Part shown: piece by piece, positions 8,501 to 18,670 of the stretch
Numbering within the stretch: the first letter of the stretch is position 1
How the letters are laid out: every line of letters begins with the position of its first letter
NCBI RefSeq assembly: GCF_009761675.1
Contig: NZ_QUZH01000004.1
Coordinates: 62,001-126,000 of the forward strand
Source of the DNA: Bhargavaea sp. CC-171006
GTDB taxonomy: Bacteria > Bacillota > Bacilli > Bacillales_A > Planococcaceae
Length of the DNA: 64,000 nucleotides
Reading direction: 5' to 3'
The notes under the pieces: model-generated
The model's database searches: none
Told to the model about the DNA's origin: nothing
Seen by the model: only the letters and a program-made list of their open reading frames with translations
Program-made: the position numbers and the translations under genes

Positions 8501-8526
8501 GGACCGGCGACTGTCGGTCCTTTTCT
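8501..8526 (+). terminator. Terminator of the his operon
   Basis: GGACCG (8501-8506) pairs with CGGTCC (8515-8520), followed by TTTTCTTT. It lies 61 bp after hisI. The 8440-8602 gap otherwise shows only a possible extended -10 (TGCTAAAAT near 8558) for the next operon. Confidence 0.8.
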
Positions 8527-8602
8527 TTGCGTCCCGGATGCCACCGGGTACCCCATATGCTAAAATAAATGAGGTACTTTTATTGTGGAAAGAAGGTCAG
8601 AA

Positions 8603-9568
8603 ATGGCTTTGTTTTTATTAAAACGGGTGGCTGAATCGGCCTTCGTGCTAGTTCTCGGCAGCCTGCTCTGTTTTGCGTTTATCCAGCTGATCCCGGGTGA
8701 TCCGGCGGCAGCCATGTACGGGGATCAGCTGCAGAAGCTGACCGAGGCCGACCGGCTGAGGATTTCCGAGAACCTCGGCCTTGACGAGCCGGTGCCCGTT
8801 CAATATATCCATTGGGCTTCCCAGGTGCTTCAGGGCAACTGGGGAGCTTCCTATCTGACGGGAGAGCCTGCTGATGAAGTCATTGTCCGCACGCTCCTCC
8901 CCACCGCCGTGCTGCTCATGGCCTCCCAGGTTCTCATGATCGGGTTGGCCCTGTTCTTTGGCCTGACATCAGCACTCCGGCGGGATGGTCTGTATGACCG
9001 GATTGTCCTTGCCGCGAGCGTCCTGCTCATGGCAATCCCCCCTTTCTGGCTGGGACTCATGATGATGCTGTTCTTCTCAATCCGTCTGGGTGTCCTGCCG
9101 TCGTCAGGCATGGGTGCCGGACCTTTCTCCATCAGTCACCTTATCCTGCCTGCCCTTGTCATCGCACTGTCCCATGCCGGCTACTATATCCGGCTCTTCC
9201 GGAATCATTTCGCCGCTTCCTCCATGGGCGGCCATCTTCTGGCACTCCGAGCCCGCGGAGTCCCTCACCGCCGGATCGTGATCGCCCATATCCTGCCGAA
9301 TGCCGCTGCCCCGCTGATCGTCTATACCGGTGCATCGCTCGCCGTATCGCTGGCGGGCTCCGTTGTAGTGGAAACGATTTTCTCCTGGCCCGGCCTGGGA
9401 CGACTCGCGCTGAAATCTGCACTTGCCCATGATTATCCGGTCCTGCTCGGGATCATCCTTTTGAGCATGGCCTTTGTCATTCTCGTCAACCTGCTTGCCA
9501 GCCTCCTGGCCGCATGGATGGATCCGAGGCTTCGCGGGTCCGGTGCCGAGGGGAGGAACGGACAATGA
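8603..9568 (+). CDS. ABC importer permease, NikB/DppB type
   Basis: Membrane subunit of a peptide/nickel-class (PepT/Nik) ABC importer. The N-terminus shows LLKRVAESAF and the family hallmark IQLIPGDPA near 30, followed by six predicted membrane segments and the ATPase-contacting EAA-like region HLLALRARGVPHRRIVIAHI near 215. The ATG at 8603 is chosen because AGAAGG lies 6 nt upstream; the GTG at 8585 has no site. It is first in a four-gene operon and overlaps the next permease by four bases. The nearby urease cluster suggests nickel as substrate, but di- or oligopeptides cannot be excluded. Confidence 0.85.
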   Translation: MALFLLKRVAESAFVLVLGSLLCFAFIQLIPGDPAAAMYGDQLQKLTEADRLRISENLGLDEPVPVQYIHWASQVLQGNWGASYLTGEPADEVIVRTLLPTAVLLMASQVLMIGLALFFGLTSALRRDGLYDRIVLAASVLLMAIPPFWLGLMMMLFFSIRLGVLPSSGMGAGPFSISHLILPALVIALSHAGYYIRLFRNHFAASSMGGHLLALRARGVPHRRIVIAHILPNAAAPLIVYTGASLAVSLAGSVVVETIFSWPGLGRLALKSALAHDYPVLLGIILLSMAFVILVNLLASLLAAWMDPRLRGSGAEGRNGQ

Positions 9569-10413
9569 AGATCAAACATGTAATTTTTTCTCCTGCCGCC
9601 GTGGGATTGTTCCTGCTTGCACTCCTTTCAGCTGCAGCGCCGCTGCTTGCAGGTGTTGATCCAGCTGAAGTGCGGATGGACCGGATTCTCCAGCCACCCG
9701 GCAGCGGACATCCGCTCGGCACAGACGAGCTCGGCCGGGATGTATGGTCAAGACTTCTCTATGGAGGCCGGGTCTCGCTTGCAGTCGGCTTTCTCGCTAT
9801 GGCGCTATCCATATCAGTCGGGATGATTCTCGGCACGATAAGCGGCCTTGCAGGAGGGTTCATCGACAGGCTGATCATGCGGACATCCGATATGCTGCTC
9901 AGTATTCCCTCGATTCTCCTCATGATCGGCCTGCAGGCCATCGCACCTGCCGGACTACTGTCCGTGATTCTAGTGATCGGCCTTACCGGGTGGATGTTGA
10001 TCACCCGGGTCATCCGTACAGAAATTAGGGCCATCCGAAAAGAAACTTACATGCTTGCAGCAAAGAAACTGGGAGCCGGTCCCGTGCGGCGTTTCATCAG
10101 TCACCTGCTCCCCCGCTGCTTGCCGTCGATCATCGTGCTTGCCGCGGGCAGTGCGGGGCATGCCATCCTGGCCGAGGCCACACTCAGTTTCCTCGGCCTT
10201 GGCATTCCACAAACGATCCCGTCATGGGGCAATATGCTGACCGGAGCGCAAGGATACCTGATGTCCGGGGCATGGTGGCTCGCGGTGTTCCCTGGACTAT
10301 GCATTGCATTGACCATCTACTTCATCCATGTACTCGGAGACCGGCTGCAGGCAGGTCCCCGGTGTCCATCGGCAAGAAAGGAGCAAAACCCTCATGGCCA
10401 TTCTGGAGCTTGA
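9565..10413 (+). CDS. ABC importer permease, NikC/DppC type
   Basis: Second transmembrane subunit of the importer, 282 residues. The typical DppC/NikC block HPLGTDELGRDVWSRLLYGGR is visible near residues 52-72, and the EAA-loop ETYMLAAKKLGAGPVRRFI follows near 170. The start overlaps the upstream stop (ATGA). The 3' end overlaps the start of the ATPase gene by about 20 bp, so translation of the three genes is likely coupled. Confidence 0.86.
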   Translation: MKIKHVIFSPAAVGLFLLALLSAAAPLLAGVDPAEVRMDRILQPPGSGHPLGTDELGRDVWSRLLYGGRVSLAVGFLAMALSISVGMILGTISGLAGGFIDRLIMRTSDMLLSIPSILLMIGLQAIAPAGLLSVILVIGLTGWMLITRVIRTEIRAIRKETYMLAAKKLGAGPVRRFISHLLPRCLPSIIVLAAGSAGHAILAEATLSFLGLGIPQTIPSWGNMLTGAQGYLMSGAWWLAVFPGLCIALTIYFIHVLGDRLQAGPRCPSARKEQNPHGHSGA

Positions 10414-11968
10414 CCGGCTGACGGTTGCCGGTGATCGGGGCGATATCATCACCGGGCTGACATTCAGCATTGACGAAGGTGAAACCGCAGTCATGATCGG
10501 CGGGAGCGGATCAGGCAAAAGCATGACCGCACGTGCCGTGCTAGGCATTCTGCCGGATGGACTGCGGGCATCAGGAGATGTCCGGTTCCACGGGGAATCA
10601 GTCTTTCATATGCCGACAGAGCGGCGCAGGACCTATCTCGGCCGTGGTACCGGCATTGTTTTCCAGGATTCATTCGGGACGTTCGATCCGATTCGGACAA
10701 TCAGGCAGCACTTTACGGAACTGTTTTCCGTCCATTTGGGACTAAAGGGAAAAGACGCGGACCGGCGTGCGCTGTACTGGATTGGCCGGGCAGGCATCCT
10801 TGATCCCGTGAGGGTAGCGGCAGCTTATCCTCACGAACTGTCAGGCGGGATGCGCCAGCGGATCCAGATTGCACTTGCGGCGTCCCTGGAGCCTGAGCTG
10901 CTCATTGCAGATGAACCCACAACGGCGCTCGACCTGAACATTCAGGACGCCATCCTGGAACTTCTGAAAGAATGGAAAAAAGAGACCGGCGGCACGCTGC
11001 TTCTGATTACACATGACCTCGGAGTGGCCCGTGAGATGGCGGACCGAATGCTCGTCATGGACAACGGCAGGCTTGTGGAAGACGGGCCAGCGCGCCAATT
11101 GTTCACCGCTCCCCGCTCCCGTGCCGCCATGCAGCTTACAGATGACTGGCGGACGGTCGGTGGAGCGCCGCCAGCTGATAAAGCGGCATCACCCTCTCAC
11201 CTTTTGGATGTATCCGGCCTGTCCATGTCATACCGGACAGGCGGTCTTTTCAAAAAAAGAGAGGTTCGGGCATTGGATGAGGTGTCCCTCTCCATCGGCT
11301 CGGGGGAAATCGTCGGGCTGATCGGTGAGAGCGGTGGCGGCAAAAGCACGCTCGCCCGGCTGCTCGCCGGCATCGAACCGGCGCGAGCCGGAGCAATTTC
11401 ATGGCACGGCACCAGGAACTGGCCGGACGCAGTCCAGTGGGTCCATCAGGATCCAGCCGCCTCATTCAACCCGGGCTGGACCGCCGGACGCCTTGTCGCA
11501 GAAGGGCTGGAATACCGGGGAACCCGACGAACAGAACGGGAGCGGACGGCACGCCATCTTCTTTCAGAGGTCGGGCTGCCGTCTGAAACCGCCCAACAAT
11601 ACCCGGGCGAACTTTCCGGCGGCATGAACCAGCGGCTGGCACTGGCCAGGACCCTTGCCGTCTCCGCGGAACTCGTCGTCCTCGACGAACCGTTTGCGAG
11701 TCTCGACATGAGCACCCAGGCGAAGATGATCCGCCTGATCCGCTCACTCCGCGACCGGGAAGGCACGGCCTTCCTGTTCATCACCCATGACATCCGGGCC
11801 GCATTCGCGCTCTGCAGCAGAATTTATGTGATCAGGCAAGGGCAGATTGAAGATCACGGATCCCCCGCAGAGCTGGCGGCATCCGAAAATCCCTATACAA
11901 AAAGCCTCCTCGAACATGTACCGGGACGGGGAGTTGACCTATGCAACAATGGAGGAGGAGTTCTATGA
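10394..11968 (+). CDS. Fused dual ABC ATPase of a nickel/peptide importer (NikD-NikE type)
   Basis: Energises the importer. Two complete ABC cassettes lie in one 524-residue chain: the first with P-loop GGSGSGKS (36-43), signature LSGGMRQR and ADEPTTALD; the second with GESGGGKST (about 312-320), LSGGMNQR and LDEPFASLD. In most Nik/Dpp systems these are separate NikD and NikE subunits; fused forms such as YejF and GsiA are known. The ATG at 10394 follows AAAGGAG. The stop overlaps the start of the binding-protein gene. Confidence 0.88.
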   Translation: MAILELDRLTVAGDRGDIITGLTFSIDEGETAVMIGGSGSGKSMTARAVLGILPDGLRASGDVRFHGESVFHMPTERRRTYLGRGTGIVFQDSFGTFDPIRTIRQHFTELFSVHLGLKGKDADRRALYWIGRAGILDPVRVAAAYPHELSGGMRQRIQIALAASLEPELLIADEPTTALDLNIQDAILELLKEWKKETGGTLLLITHDLGVAREMADRMLVMDNGRLVEDGPARQLFTAPRSRAAMQLTDDWRTVGGAPPADKAASPSHLLDVSGLSMSYRTGGLFKKREVRALDEVSLSIGSGEIVGLIGESGGGKSTLARLLAGIEPARAGAISWHGTRNWPDAVQWVHQDPAASFNPGWTAGRLVAEGLEYRGTRRTERERTARHLLSEVGLPSETAQQYPGELSGGMNQRLALARTLAVSAELVVLDEPFASLDMSTQAKMIRLIRSLRDREGTAFLFITHDIRAAFALCSRIYVIRQGQIEDHGSPAELAASENPYTKSLLEHVPGRGVDLCNNGGGVL

Positions 11969-13542
11969 AGAAACTAAAGAAACCAATGCTCATTATTGCA
12001 GCCGTCACTATCGCTGTCCTGGCCGGCGCGTGCAATGCGAAAACTGCCGACAATGCAGCAGACGGGAAAAAGCAGCTCATCTACGGCATGGAAGCCGAAA
12101 TCGACCGTGTCAATCCCGTCCTTGATGAAAGTCAGGAAATCGACGCATTGCTGTTCCGGGGCCTGACAAAGCCTGATGAACAAAACGAAGTGACCCCTGA
12201 CTTGGCCGAGAGCTGGACGATCAGTGAAGACCTTCTCACCTATTCGTTCAAGCTGAGGGGAGATGCCATCTGGCAGGATGGTGAAAAGGTAACAGCCGAT
12301 GATGTCGTCTTCACGCTCGAAAAAATCCTGGATCCCAAGACCAACACCCCGATTACCGGGGAATTCCGTGAAATTGCAGAAGTCAGGGCCACCGGCGATT
12401 ATGAAGTCGAAATCAAACTGCACCGCCCGTATCCCCCGCTCCTCGACAAGCTGAAGGTCGGCATTGTGCCGGAACATATCCTCGATGGGGAAAATCTTGC
12501 GGAATCTGAATTCAACCGCAATCCTGTCGGAAATGGGCCGTTCCGCCTGAAGAAATGGGAGGGCGACGGCACGATTGTACTGGAACGGAATGAACAGTAC
12601 TACGGGAAAAAACCGAAGCTGGATGAAGTCGTGTTCAAGCCGGTTCCGGACGCCAACACCCGCCTTGTACAATTGAAGGCAGGCGAAATCGACCTGGCCC
12701 TTCTCACCCCTTCCCAGGTGAAGGCAGTTAAAAAACCGGATCCGATCCGGATTCATGAGGTTGATACAGCCGATTACCGTGCCGTCATGTATAACTTAGA
12801 TATGGAGATCTTTAGGGATCCGAAAGTCCGGCAGGCCATCAGCCTTGCCGTTGACCGTGACGCGATGGTCGAGGGGATTCTCGCCGGCAAAGGTGAAGCA
12901 GCTTACGGGCCGCTTCAGAAATCATGGGCAGCGAACCCTGATGCCGGCAGTTCAGACAGTCCTGACCCCGGCCGCGCGGCGGAGCTGCTCGCAGAATCCG
13001 GATGGAAGAAAAACAGCGACGGCATTCTTGAGAATAACGGGATGCTCCTGAGCTTCGAGCTCGTAGCTCCCGCCCAGGACACGGTCCGTGTGGCACTTGC
13101 CAATGTGGTCTCCCAGCAGCTCAAGCCCCTCGGTATCGATGTGCAGCCAAAACCGGTCGACCAGAATGCGGTCAAATATGACGGCGAAGAAGCACTCGTC
13201 ATCGGCTGGGGAAGCGAGTTCGATCCCGACGACCATACGTATCGACTGTTCCACAGCAGTGAAATCGGAGGCGGTCAATACAATTTCGGCAAGTACCGGA
13301 ATGACGAGGTCGACCGTCTGCTGACGGAAGCCCGGACCGCCACGGATTGGGATAAACGGAAAGCGGCATATGCCCACTTCCAGGAAGTGCTCGCCGAGGA
13401 CCCGCCTTATACCTTCCTTGTTTATCTTGACGCCCTGTACGGGGTGAATGAAAAAGTCACCGGCATCAGCGGCCGTACGCTCGGCCACCACGGATTCGGC
13501 ATCCTCTGGAATATTGAGGACTGGGATAAGCAGGCGGACTGA
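11965..13542 (+). CDS. Substrate-binding lipoprotein of the nickel/peptide importer (NikA-like)
   Basis: Cluster C binding protein (SBP_bac_5 family), 525 residues, which delivers substrate to the permeases from the outer face of the membrane. The N-terminus carries KKLKK, a hydrophobic core and a lipobox ending LAGAC. Typical family blocks follow: LAESWTISEDLLTYSFKLR, the VTADDVVFTLE region and VRQAISLAVDRDAMV. The ATG at 11965 is preceded by AGGAGGAG. Closest functional guess is NikA/CntA-type nickel or metallophore uptake because the urease operon follows; peptide binding is the alternative. Confidence 0.84.
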   Translation: MKKLKKPMLIIAAVTIAVLAGACNAKTADNAADGKKQLIYGMEAEIDRVNPVLDESQEIDALLFRGLTKPDEQNEVTPDLAESWTISEDLLTYSFKLRGDAIWQDGEKVTADDVVFTLEKILDPKTNTPITGEFREIAEVRATGDYEVEIKLHRPYPPLLDKLKVGIVPEHILDGENLAESEFNRNPVGNGPFRLKKWEGDGTIVLERNEQYYGKKPKLDEVVFKPVPDANTRLVQLKAGEIDLALLTPSQVKAVKKPDPIRIHEVDTADYRAVMYNLDMEIFRDPKVRQAISLAVDRDAMVEGILAGKGEAAYGPLQKSWAANPDAGSSDSPDPGRAAELLAESGWKKNSDGILENNGMLLSFELVAPAQDTVRVALANVVSQQLKPLGIDVQPKPVDQNAVKYDGEEALVIGWGSEFDPDDHTYRLFHSSEIGGGQYNFGKYRNDEVDRLLTEARTATDWDKRKAAYAHFQEVLAEDPPYTFLVYLDALYGVNEKVTGISGRTLGHHGFGILWNIEDWDKQAD

Positions 13543-13617
13543 ACTTAGCAAATTGGCCCAACTTGCCTCAAATGCTTCAGAACGGACGACCGCTGACTAC
13601 AGCGAAAGAAACAGAAA

Positions 13618-13667
13618 ACGGCATGGACCGATCGCCAAAAGGCGATGGCCATGCCGTTTATTTTTGT
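13618..13667. terminator. Bidirectional terminator after the Nik-type operon
   Basis: Outer stem ACGGCATGG (13618-13626) with CCATGCCGT (13649-13657), inner stem ATCGCC/GGCGAT, then TTTATTTTTG. The opposite strand ends in TTTTCTGTTTC, so it can also serve the minus-strand gene at 13689. Confidence 0.85.
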
Positions 13668-13688
13668 TGCTGTAACGGGAGGTGATCT

Positions 13689-14183
13689 TCAGACCTTGTC
13701 CCCAGTTTCTGCTTGCTGTGTGCCGATTTCTTCATGCACCCGGTTTTCAAGTTCTTCAACATGCTCGTCTTCCAGCTTCTGATGGGGTTGTGGATGAAAC
13801 CACTGGATCTCCCCTTCGTGAACCAGTCCCTTGAACTCCTCCCCCTGAACCGTCAGGGCGAACTGGCGACGCTCATGCGGGCGGTCCTCAAAGGCAGGCT
13901 TTACCTCAATTTTCTCAATATCACCAACGGTATGGCCGCCTTTACTCATCAGCCTATGGATGACAATTTCAATCTCTGTCGCAGTTTCCTCACCAATGAG
14001 CTGCTTTGGGTGGGGATGCATCCACAGAATCTCTTCATTGTGGAAATGTCCCTTGTACTCGTCCCCTTCGACATTGAATGTGAACGCGAGACGTTCGTGC
14101 GGCCGATCTTCAAACAGCGGCTCGACTTCGAATGAATCAACGATTTGTTCCTTTTGTGTTTTTCCCCGGTTGTTTGCCTGCAT
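13689..14183 (-). CDS. Small acidic protein with two tandem copies of one domain
   Basis: I do not recognise this family. The 164-residue protein contains two copies of a roughly 65-residue unit, residues about 16-80 and 88-152. Both share the pattern FEDRPHER, then V-G-E-KG, then H--EI-W-HP-P, with many His, Glu and Pro. There is no signal peptide or membrane segment, so it is probably cytosolic. A strong site AGGAGGAG precedes the ATG. It is convergent with the Nik-type operon and lies between it and the urease operon. The histidine pattern HPHP/HPQP could bind metal, but that is speculation. Confidence 0.75.
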   Translation of the reverse strand: MQANNRGKTQKEQIVDSFEVEPLFEDRPHERLAFTFNVEGDEYKGHFHNEEILWMHPHPKQLIGEETATEIEIVIHRLMSKGGHTVGDIEKIEVKPAFEDRPHERRQFALTVQGEEFKGLVHEGEIQWFHPQPHQKLEDEHVEELENRVHEEIGTQQAETGDKV

Positions 14184-14254
14184 GCCAGTCTCCTCCTTAT
14201 GTTGGAGTTTCCCCCCACGATAACGAATTCAGCCTTCTTTTTCAACCGTTAAAA

Positions 14255-14283
14255 AAATCCGGAGCCATTGCAGCTCCGGATTT
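14255..14283 (-). terminator. Terminator of the urease operon
   Basis: Perfect stem AAATCCGGAGC (14255-14265) with GCTCCGGATTT (14273-14283). On the minus strand it is followed by TTTTTTTAAC just after the ureD stop. Confidence 0.85.
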
Positions 14284-14289
14284 GCGGAC

Positions 14290-15120
14290 TTAATATTTCC
14301 TTAGTGAGGCGGGTGTCAGGCCAAGCCATTCTTCGCTGATCCGTTTATGGCATGCATTCAGCATTTTCTCGATCCTGCCTGTAGAACGGGCCAGGATCCG
14401 AATGCTGAATCCCGGGACAGCCAACCGGGAAATCCCGAATTTCACTTGATCCTCCCCCGATGATTTGGCAAGCAGGTCATGGAGTCCATCGATCAGATCA
14501 TCGGTTGTCTGTTCACCTATGGCAATCATTGAACCGAGATGTGTATAGCCTTCCATAAATCCGAGGCCGCCGACCTTCTGATCGGCCGGGGACAACCGGA
14601 TATTGTCAAAGACCGCAGGTTCCCCGTCCACGTAGATCTCGTTGATGAGCCTGACGGAATTGAAGGCAAATTGTCCACCGTCCGGGGACCAGCCGGGCGT
14701 CAGGATATCCGTATAGAGGAATGTTGCTCCACTTTCCATGCTTACGACGTTTTTCTGGCGGTATACCGCGTCTTTGTACGCGATCAGCGGGTCGGGCAGA
14801 TATTCGAGATAGCTGCCTGCCTTAAGTGTCATCGTCGTCTCCTGATAAGCATGGTCTTTCGGGGTCTTATAGACTTTCGTGGCGCCCTGGGTCGTCAGCG
14901 TGACCCGGGCGTCCGGTTCCGCAGTGATGTCCATCCGGTAACGGTCTCCGTCCAGGTAACCCCCGCCCGGATTCAGGAGGTAGTAGCAGACCTTGCCGGA
15001 ATCATCATGATAGATCGGACGCATCACTTTGAATGCGCCCTGGAAATAGACATTCCGGGCAACTGTCTTACCCGCACGGTCTTCGAGGGAAAGGTTAAGC
15101 TCCCCCGTCCATTTCGTCAT
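14290..15120 (-). CDS. ureD: Urease accessory protein UreD (UreH)
   Basis: UreD forms the scaffold and nickel tunnel between UreF-UreG and apo-urease during loading of the bi-nickel centre. The 276-residue sequence has the family blocks TLTTQGATKVYKT, the PDPLIAYKDAVY region and ILTPGWSPDG. The ATG at 15120 is taken; a TTG at 15126 overlapping the ureG stop is equally possible given AAAGGA upstream. It is the last gene of the operon. In this layout, as in many Bacillales, ureD is at the end rather than the beginning. Confidence 0.93.
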   Translation of the reverse strand: MTKWTGELNLSLEDRAGKTVARNVYFQGAFKVMRPIYHDDSGKVCYYLLNPGGGYLDGDRYRMDITAEPDARVTLTTQGATKVYKTPKDHAYQETTMTLKAGSYLEYLPDPLIAYKDAVYRQKNVVSMESGATFLYTDILTPGWSPDGGQFAFNSVRLINEIYVDGEPAVFDNIRLSPADQKVGGLGFMEGYTHLGSMIAIGEQTTDDLIDGLHDLLAKSSGEDQVKFGISRLAVPGFSIRILARSTGRIEKMLNACHKRISEEWLGLTPASLRKY

Positions 15121-15122
15121 GG

Positions 15123-15734
15123 TCAAGCCAATCCTTTAAGCAAGACCTGCTTGTTGATCCAGTCGATCACTTCGTCAAGTCCCTCTTCTGTCTTCAGGTT
15201 TGTAAAAACGAATGGCTTGTCTCCGCGGAATTTCTTCGTGTCCTCCGCCATAACCTCAAGGCTTGCCCCGACATGAGGCGCGAGGTCCGTTTTGTTGATG
15301 ATGAACAGGTCGGATTTGATCATTCCCTGCCCGCCTTTACGCGGAATTTTTTCCCCCTGGGCCACGTCTATGATGTAGATCGAGAAGTCCACAAGCTCCG
15401 GACTGAACGTGGCAGCAAGATTATCACCGCCGCTTTCAACGAAAATGAGCTCGACATCAGGGTGGCGTGACACGAGTTCATCGATTGCAGCAAAGTTCAT
15501 GGAGGCGTCTTCACGGATAGCAGTGTGCGGACAGCCTCCCGTTTCCACCCCGATGATCCGGTCATCCTCAAGTACACCGTGCGCGATAAGGAATTTTGCA
15601 TCTTCCTTTGTATAAATGTCATTCGTCACAACTGCCATATCTACTTCGTCTTTCATGTGGCGTGTCAGCTTCTCGACAAGCATGGTTTTGCCCGCACCTA
15701 CCGGGCCGCCGATTCCAATTTTGATTGGTTCCAT
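15123..15734 (-). CDS. ureG: Urease accessory GTPase UreG
   Basis: SIMIBI-class GTPase that delivers nickel to urease. The 203-residue protein has P-loop GGPVGAGKT (9-17), the CPH metal motif in [11 protein letters not shown] near 68, and the guanine specificity motif NKTDL near 150. The gene follows ureF by 77 bp and abuts ureD. It lacks a histidine-rich N-terminal extension, consistent with nickel being supplied by UreE. Confidence 0.96.
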   Translation of the reverse strand: MEPIKIGIGGPVGAGKTMLVEKLTRHMKDEVDMAVVTNDIYTKEDAKFLIAHGVLEDDRIIGVETGGCPHTAIREDASMNFAAIDELVSRHPDVELIFVESGGDNLAATFSPELVDFSIYIIDVAQGEKIPRKGGQGMIKSDLFIINKTDLAPHVGASLEVMAEDTKKFRGDKPFVFTNLKTEEGLDEVIDWINKQVLLKGLA

Positions 15735-15811
15735 CTGACCAGTTCCTTTCTGTTTATTACTTTCTTAAAGGCACAGTTGCCCGTATGAAGCTCTGGGGCG
15801 GCGCCTGTCTG

Positions 15812-16498
15812 TCAGGACATGAAAATCCGGACGTTGACGCGCTCGTGCTGCATCTGCGACAGTTCAAGCCCCGGTGCGACCAGACCGAAATCCTCGTCAG
15901 GCAGCGTGAGGGCCTTTTCCGCCGTCTGACGGAGCAGCGGCCGGATACGATTAAGGATCATCTGGCCTGCCGTCTGCCCAAGCGGTATTGCCCTTACGGC
16001 ATTTTGGATCAGTCCCGAAACGGTGCCGTAGAAATGATACAAAACGGCTTCTTCGCGGCTGCACCCCAGCCCGTGGGCGGTGATGGCGAAGACAATGGCC
16101 GGATGCGGGACAGCCCGCTTTTCCTTTACGAGCCGGGCGTATTCGGTAAGGAAGGGGAAATCATACAGCCGGCTGAACAGTTTCAGCATGCCTTCCCCGA
16201 TCATCCGGGTTCCCTGCCGCGTCTCCCTCGGAAGGTTCTGGACGTGAAGCTTGGCGCCGATTGCAGAGACCGTATCCAGATCACCGGTTTCCAGTGCATC
16301 AAACACCATCCTGCAGGCGATTCCATCTGTATAAGCAAGCTGTTCTTCCAAGTAACAGGACAGCCATTCCTCAAACGAGTCACTGTCGGTGACTGTGTTG
16401 TCCTGAATATAAGTCTCCAGCCCGAACGAGTGACTGAACGACCCCGTCGGCAAGTTCGAGTCACAAAGCTGGAAAAGGGCAAGCAACCGCTCAGTCAT
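15812..16498 (-). CDS. ureF: Urease accessory protein UreF
   Basis: UreF bridges UreD and UreG and acts on the GTPase cycle during nickel insertion. The 228-residue all-helical protein shows [21 protein letters not shown] near the N-terminus, the conserved signature of the family. The ATG overlaps the end of ureE by eight bases. The C-terminus carries the conserved RLFRS-like tail in shortened form. Confidence 0.94.
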   Translation of the reverse strand: MTERLLALFQLCDSNLPTGSFSHSFGLETYIQDNTVTDSDSFEEWLSCYLEEQLAYTDGIACRMVFDALETGDLDTVSAIGAKLHVQNLPRETRQGTRMIGEGMLKLFSRLYDFPFLTEYARLVKEKRAVPHPAIVFAITAHGLGCSREEAVLYHFYGTVSGLIQNAVRAIPLGQTAGQMILNRIRPLLRQTAEKALTLPDEDFGLVAPGLELSQMQHERVNVRIFMS

Positions 16499-16946
16499 GG
16501 CTGTGCCCGATATGCCGGAAAGCTTCCTTCACTTTCCTGTCCTCGCGCACATAGGGGATGCCCAGCTCTTTCAGAAGATCTTCGACGAGATAATCGTATT
16601 GAACGAGCATCTCGTCCCCTTCGAATTGCGCGGGAAGATGCCGGTTTCCAAGCTGGTGCGCAATCGTCCCCATCTCTTGGATCGAGCGCGGGCGGATGAC
16701 CAGCAGATCGTCTGTCATGACATCGACGACAATCATATTATGGTCGTCCATATAAAGGACATCGCCCGCCCGCAAGTCGCGCGGCTCCTTCAGACGAATT
16801 CCAATCTCTGTCCCGTGATCGGTCGTGACCCGCTGGATGCGCTTGACAAGCGTGTCGCTTTCGAGAAGGATCTTCTCCTTATGGCGGTTTCCAATCTCAG
16901 CCGGATCCATTTCATCAAGATTGCCCAAGATCCGTTCAACAATCAT
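16491..16946 (-). CDS. ureE: Urease nickel metallochaperone UreE
   Basis: UreE binds nickel and hands it to UreG. The 151-residue protein has the N-terminal peptide-binding domain and the C-terminal metal-binding domain with [11 protein letters not shown]. Instead of a long polyhistidine tail it ends in a short [10 protein letters not shown] good site GAGGTGAA precedes the ATG, 11 bp after ureC. Confidence 0.94.
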   Translation of the reverse strand: MIVERILGNLDEMDPAEIGNRHKEKILLESDTLVKRIQRVTTDHGTEIGIRLKEPRDLRAGDVLYMDDHNMIVVDVMTDDLLVIRPRSIQEMGTIAHQLGNRHLPAQFEGDEMLVQYDYLVEDLLKELGIPYVREDRKVKEAFRHIGHSHD

Positions 16947-16957
16947 GTCTTTTCACC

Positions 16958-18670
16958 TCAGAATAAGAAATATCGTTGCCCCATCGGCACTCGTTCAACC
17001 GGTTCACATGTCAGGTGCTCACCGTTTACATGAACTTCATAGGTTTGCGGGTCGACTTCGATTTCCGGTGTTTCGGAATTTAACTTCATGTCCTTTTTCG
17101 TTAAGGTGCGGATGCCGCCTACCGGAAGAACCCGCTTCTGCAGCCCCAATTTCTCATGTACACCGTCTTCATAAGCTGCCTTCGAGATAAACGTAATTGA
17201 GCTTTCATGCAATGCTTTTCCGTACTGGGCATACATCGGTCGCATGATATACGGCTGCGGAGTAGGAATCGAAGCGTTCGCATCTCCCATCAGGCCGCTT
17301 ACGGCAAGCCCTGTCTTCAGGACCATCTCGGGTTTTACCCCGAAGAATGCCGGGTCCCATAGGACAAGATCCGCAATTTTACCGACCTCGACAGACCCTA
17401 CATAATCAGAAATTCCATGGGTGATTGCCGGGTTAATCGTGTATTTCGCAATATAGCGTTTGGCACGGTTGTTGTCTGCATAATCGGAATCCCCTTTCAG
17501 GAGCCCCCGCTGCAGCTTCATCTTGTCTGCAACCTGCCACGTACGGATCGTCACCTCTCCGACACGGCCCATGGCCTGGGAATCTGAGCTCACCATACTG
17601 AAGACACCCATGTCCTGGAGAATATCCTCTGCGGCAATCGTTTCCCGTCGGATCCGGGAGTCCGCAAATGCAATATCCTCCGGCACGGACGGGTTCAGGT
17701 GATGACAGACCATGACCATGTCCAGGTGTTCGTCAATCGTATTGACCGTATACGGAAGCGTCGGGTTCGTTGATGAAGGAAGAATATTCATATAGCCTGC
17801 CGACTTGATTAGGTCCGGGGCGTGGCCCCCTCCTGCTCCTTCAGTGTGATACATGTGGAGAACCCGGTCCCGGACAGCCGCCATCGTCTCTTCCATAAAT
17901 CCGCTTTCATTCAGAGTATCGGCATGCAGCGCCACCTGGACGTCGTATTCGTCTGCCACCGACAGGGCCATGTCCAGCGAGGATCCGGTCGCCCCCCAGT
18001 CTTCGTGGACCTTCAGGCCGATGACACCTGCACGAACTTGCTCGGCAAGCGGCTCTTTCGCCGCGGCATGGCCTTTTCCGGTAAAGCCTACGTTAATCGG
18101 AAGCCCTTCTGCCGCCATCAGCATACGGTGAATGTTCCATTCACCCGGTGTGACCGTGGTTGCCTTGGATCCCGTGGCAGGACCTGTCCCCCCGCCAATC
18201 AGTGTTGTGGTACCGGAAGAGAGGGCAACCTGTACTTGTCTCGGATTCATAAAGTGGACGTGAGTGTCGATCGCCCCGGCCGTCACGATACGCCCCTCAC
18301 CCGCAATGATTTCCGTGGATGCACCAATGATAATGTCAACGTTATCCATGACGAGCGGGTTTCCGGCCTTTCCGATACCCGCGATTCGGCCGTCCTTGAT
18401 GGCGATATCCGCTTTCACAATGCCCGTATAATCCAGGATGACGGCATTCGTAATCACGACATCTGCGGCCCCATCAGCCCTTGTTGCGAGCGGGTGCTGG
18501 CCCATTCCATCACGAATAACCTTGCCGCCGCCAAATACCACCTCATCACCGTAAGATGTATAGTCCTTCTCAATCTGGATATACAAGTTCGTATCAGCCA
18601 GGCGGATAGAATCTCCCGTTGTAGGGCCAAACATTTCCGCGTACTGTTTTCTTGTCATTCGGAACGTCAT
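16958..18670 (-). CDS. ureC: Urease subunit alpha (catalytic)
   Basis: Catalytic subunit that hydrolyses urea to ammonia and carbamate at a bi-nickel site. The 570-residue length is standard. All nickel ligands are visible: the His pair in DTHVHF (near 137-139), the carbamylated Lys in GLKVHEDWG, His in ALHADTLNE, His in [12 protein letters not shown], and Asp in SSDSQAMGR. The active-site flap histidine is in [13 protein letters not shown]. The start overlaps the ureB stop by four bases. No key residue is missing, so the enzyme should be active. Confidence 0.98.
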   Translation of the reverse strand: MTFRMTRKQYAEMFGPTTGDSIRLADTNLYIQIEKDYTSYGDEVVFGGGKVIRDGMGQHPLATRADGAADVVITNAVILDYTGIVKADIAIKDGRIAGIGKAGNPLVMDNVDIIIGASTEIIAGEGRIVTAGAIDTHVHFMNPRQVQVALSSGTTTLIGGGTGPATGSKATTVTPGEWNIHRMLMAAEGLPINVGFTGKGHAAAKEPLAEQVRAGVIGLKVHEDWGATGSSLDMALSVADEYDVQVALHADTLNESGFMEETMAAVRDRVLHMYHTEGAGGGHAPDLIKSAGYMNILPSSTNPTLPYTVNTIDEHLDMVMVCHHLNPSVPEDIAFADSRIRRETIAAEDILQDMGVFSMVSSDSQAMGRVGEVTIRTWQVADKMKLQRGLLKGDSDYADNNRAKRYIAKYTINPAITHGISDYVGSVEVGKIADLVLWDPAFFGVKPEMVLKTGLAVSGLMGDANASIPTPQPYIMRPMYAQYGKALHESSITFISKAAYEDGVHEKLGLQKRVLPVGGIRTLTKKDMKLNSETPEIEVDPQTYEVHVNGEHLTCEPVERVPMGQRYFLF

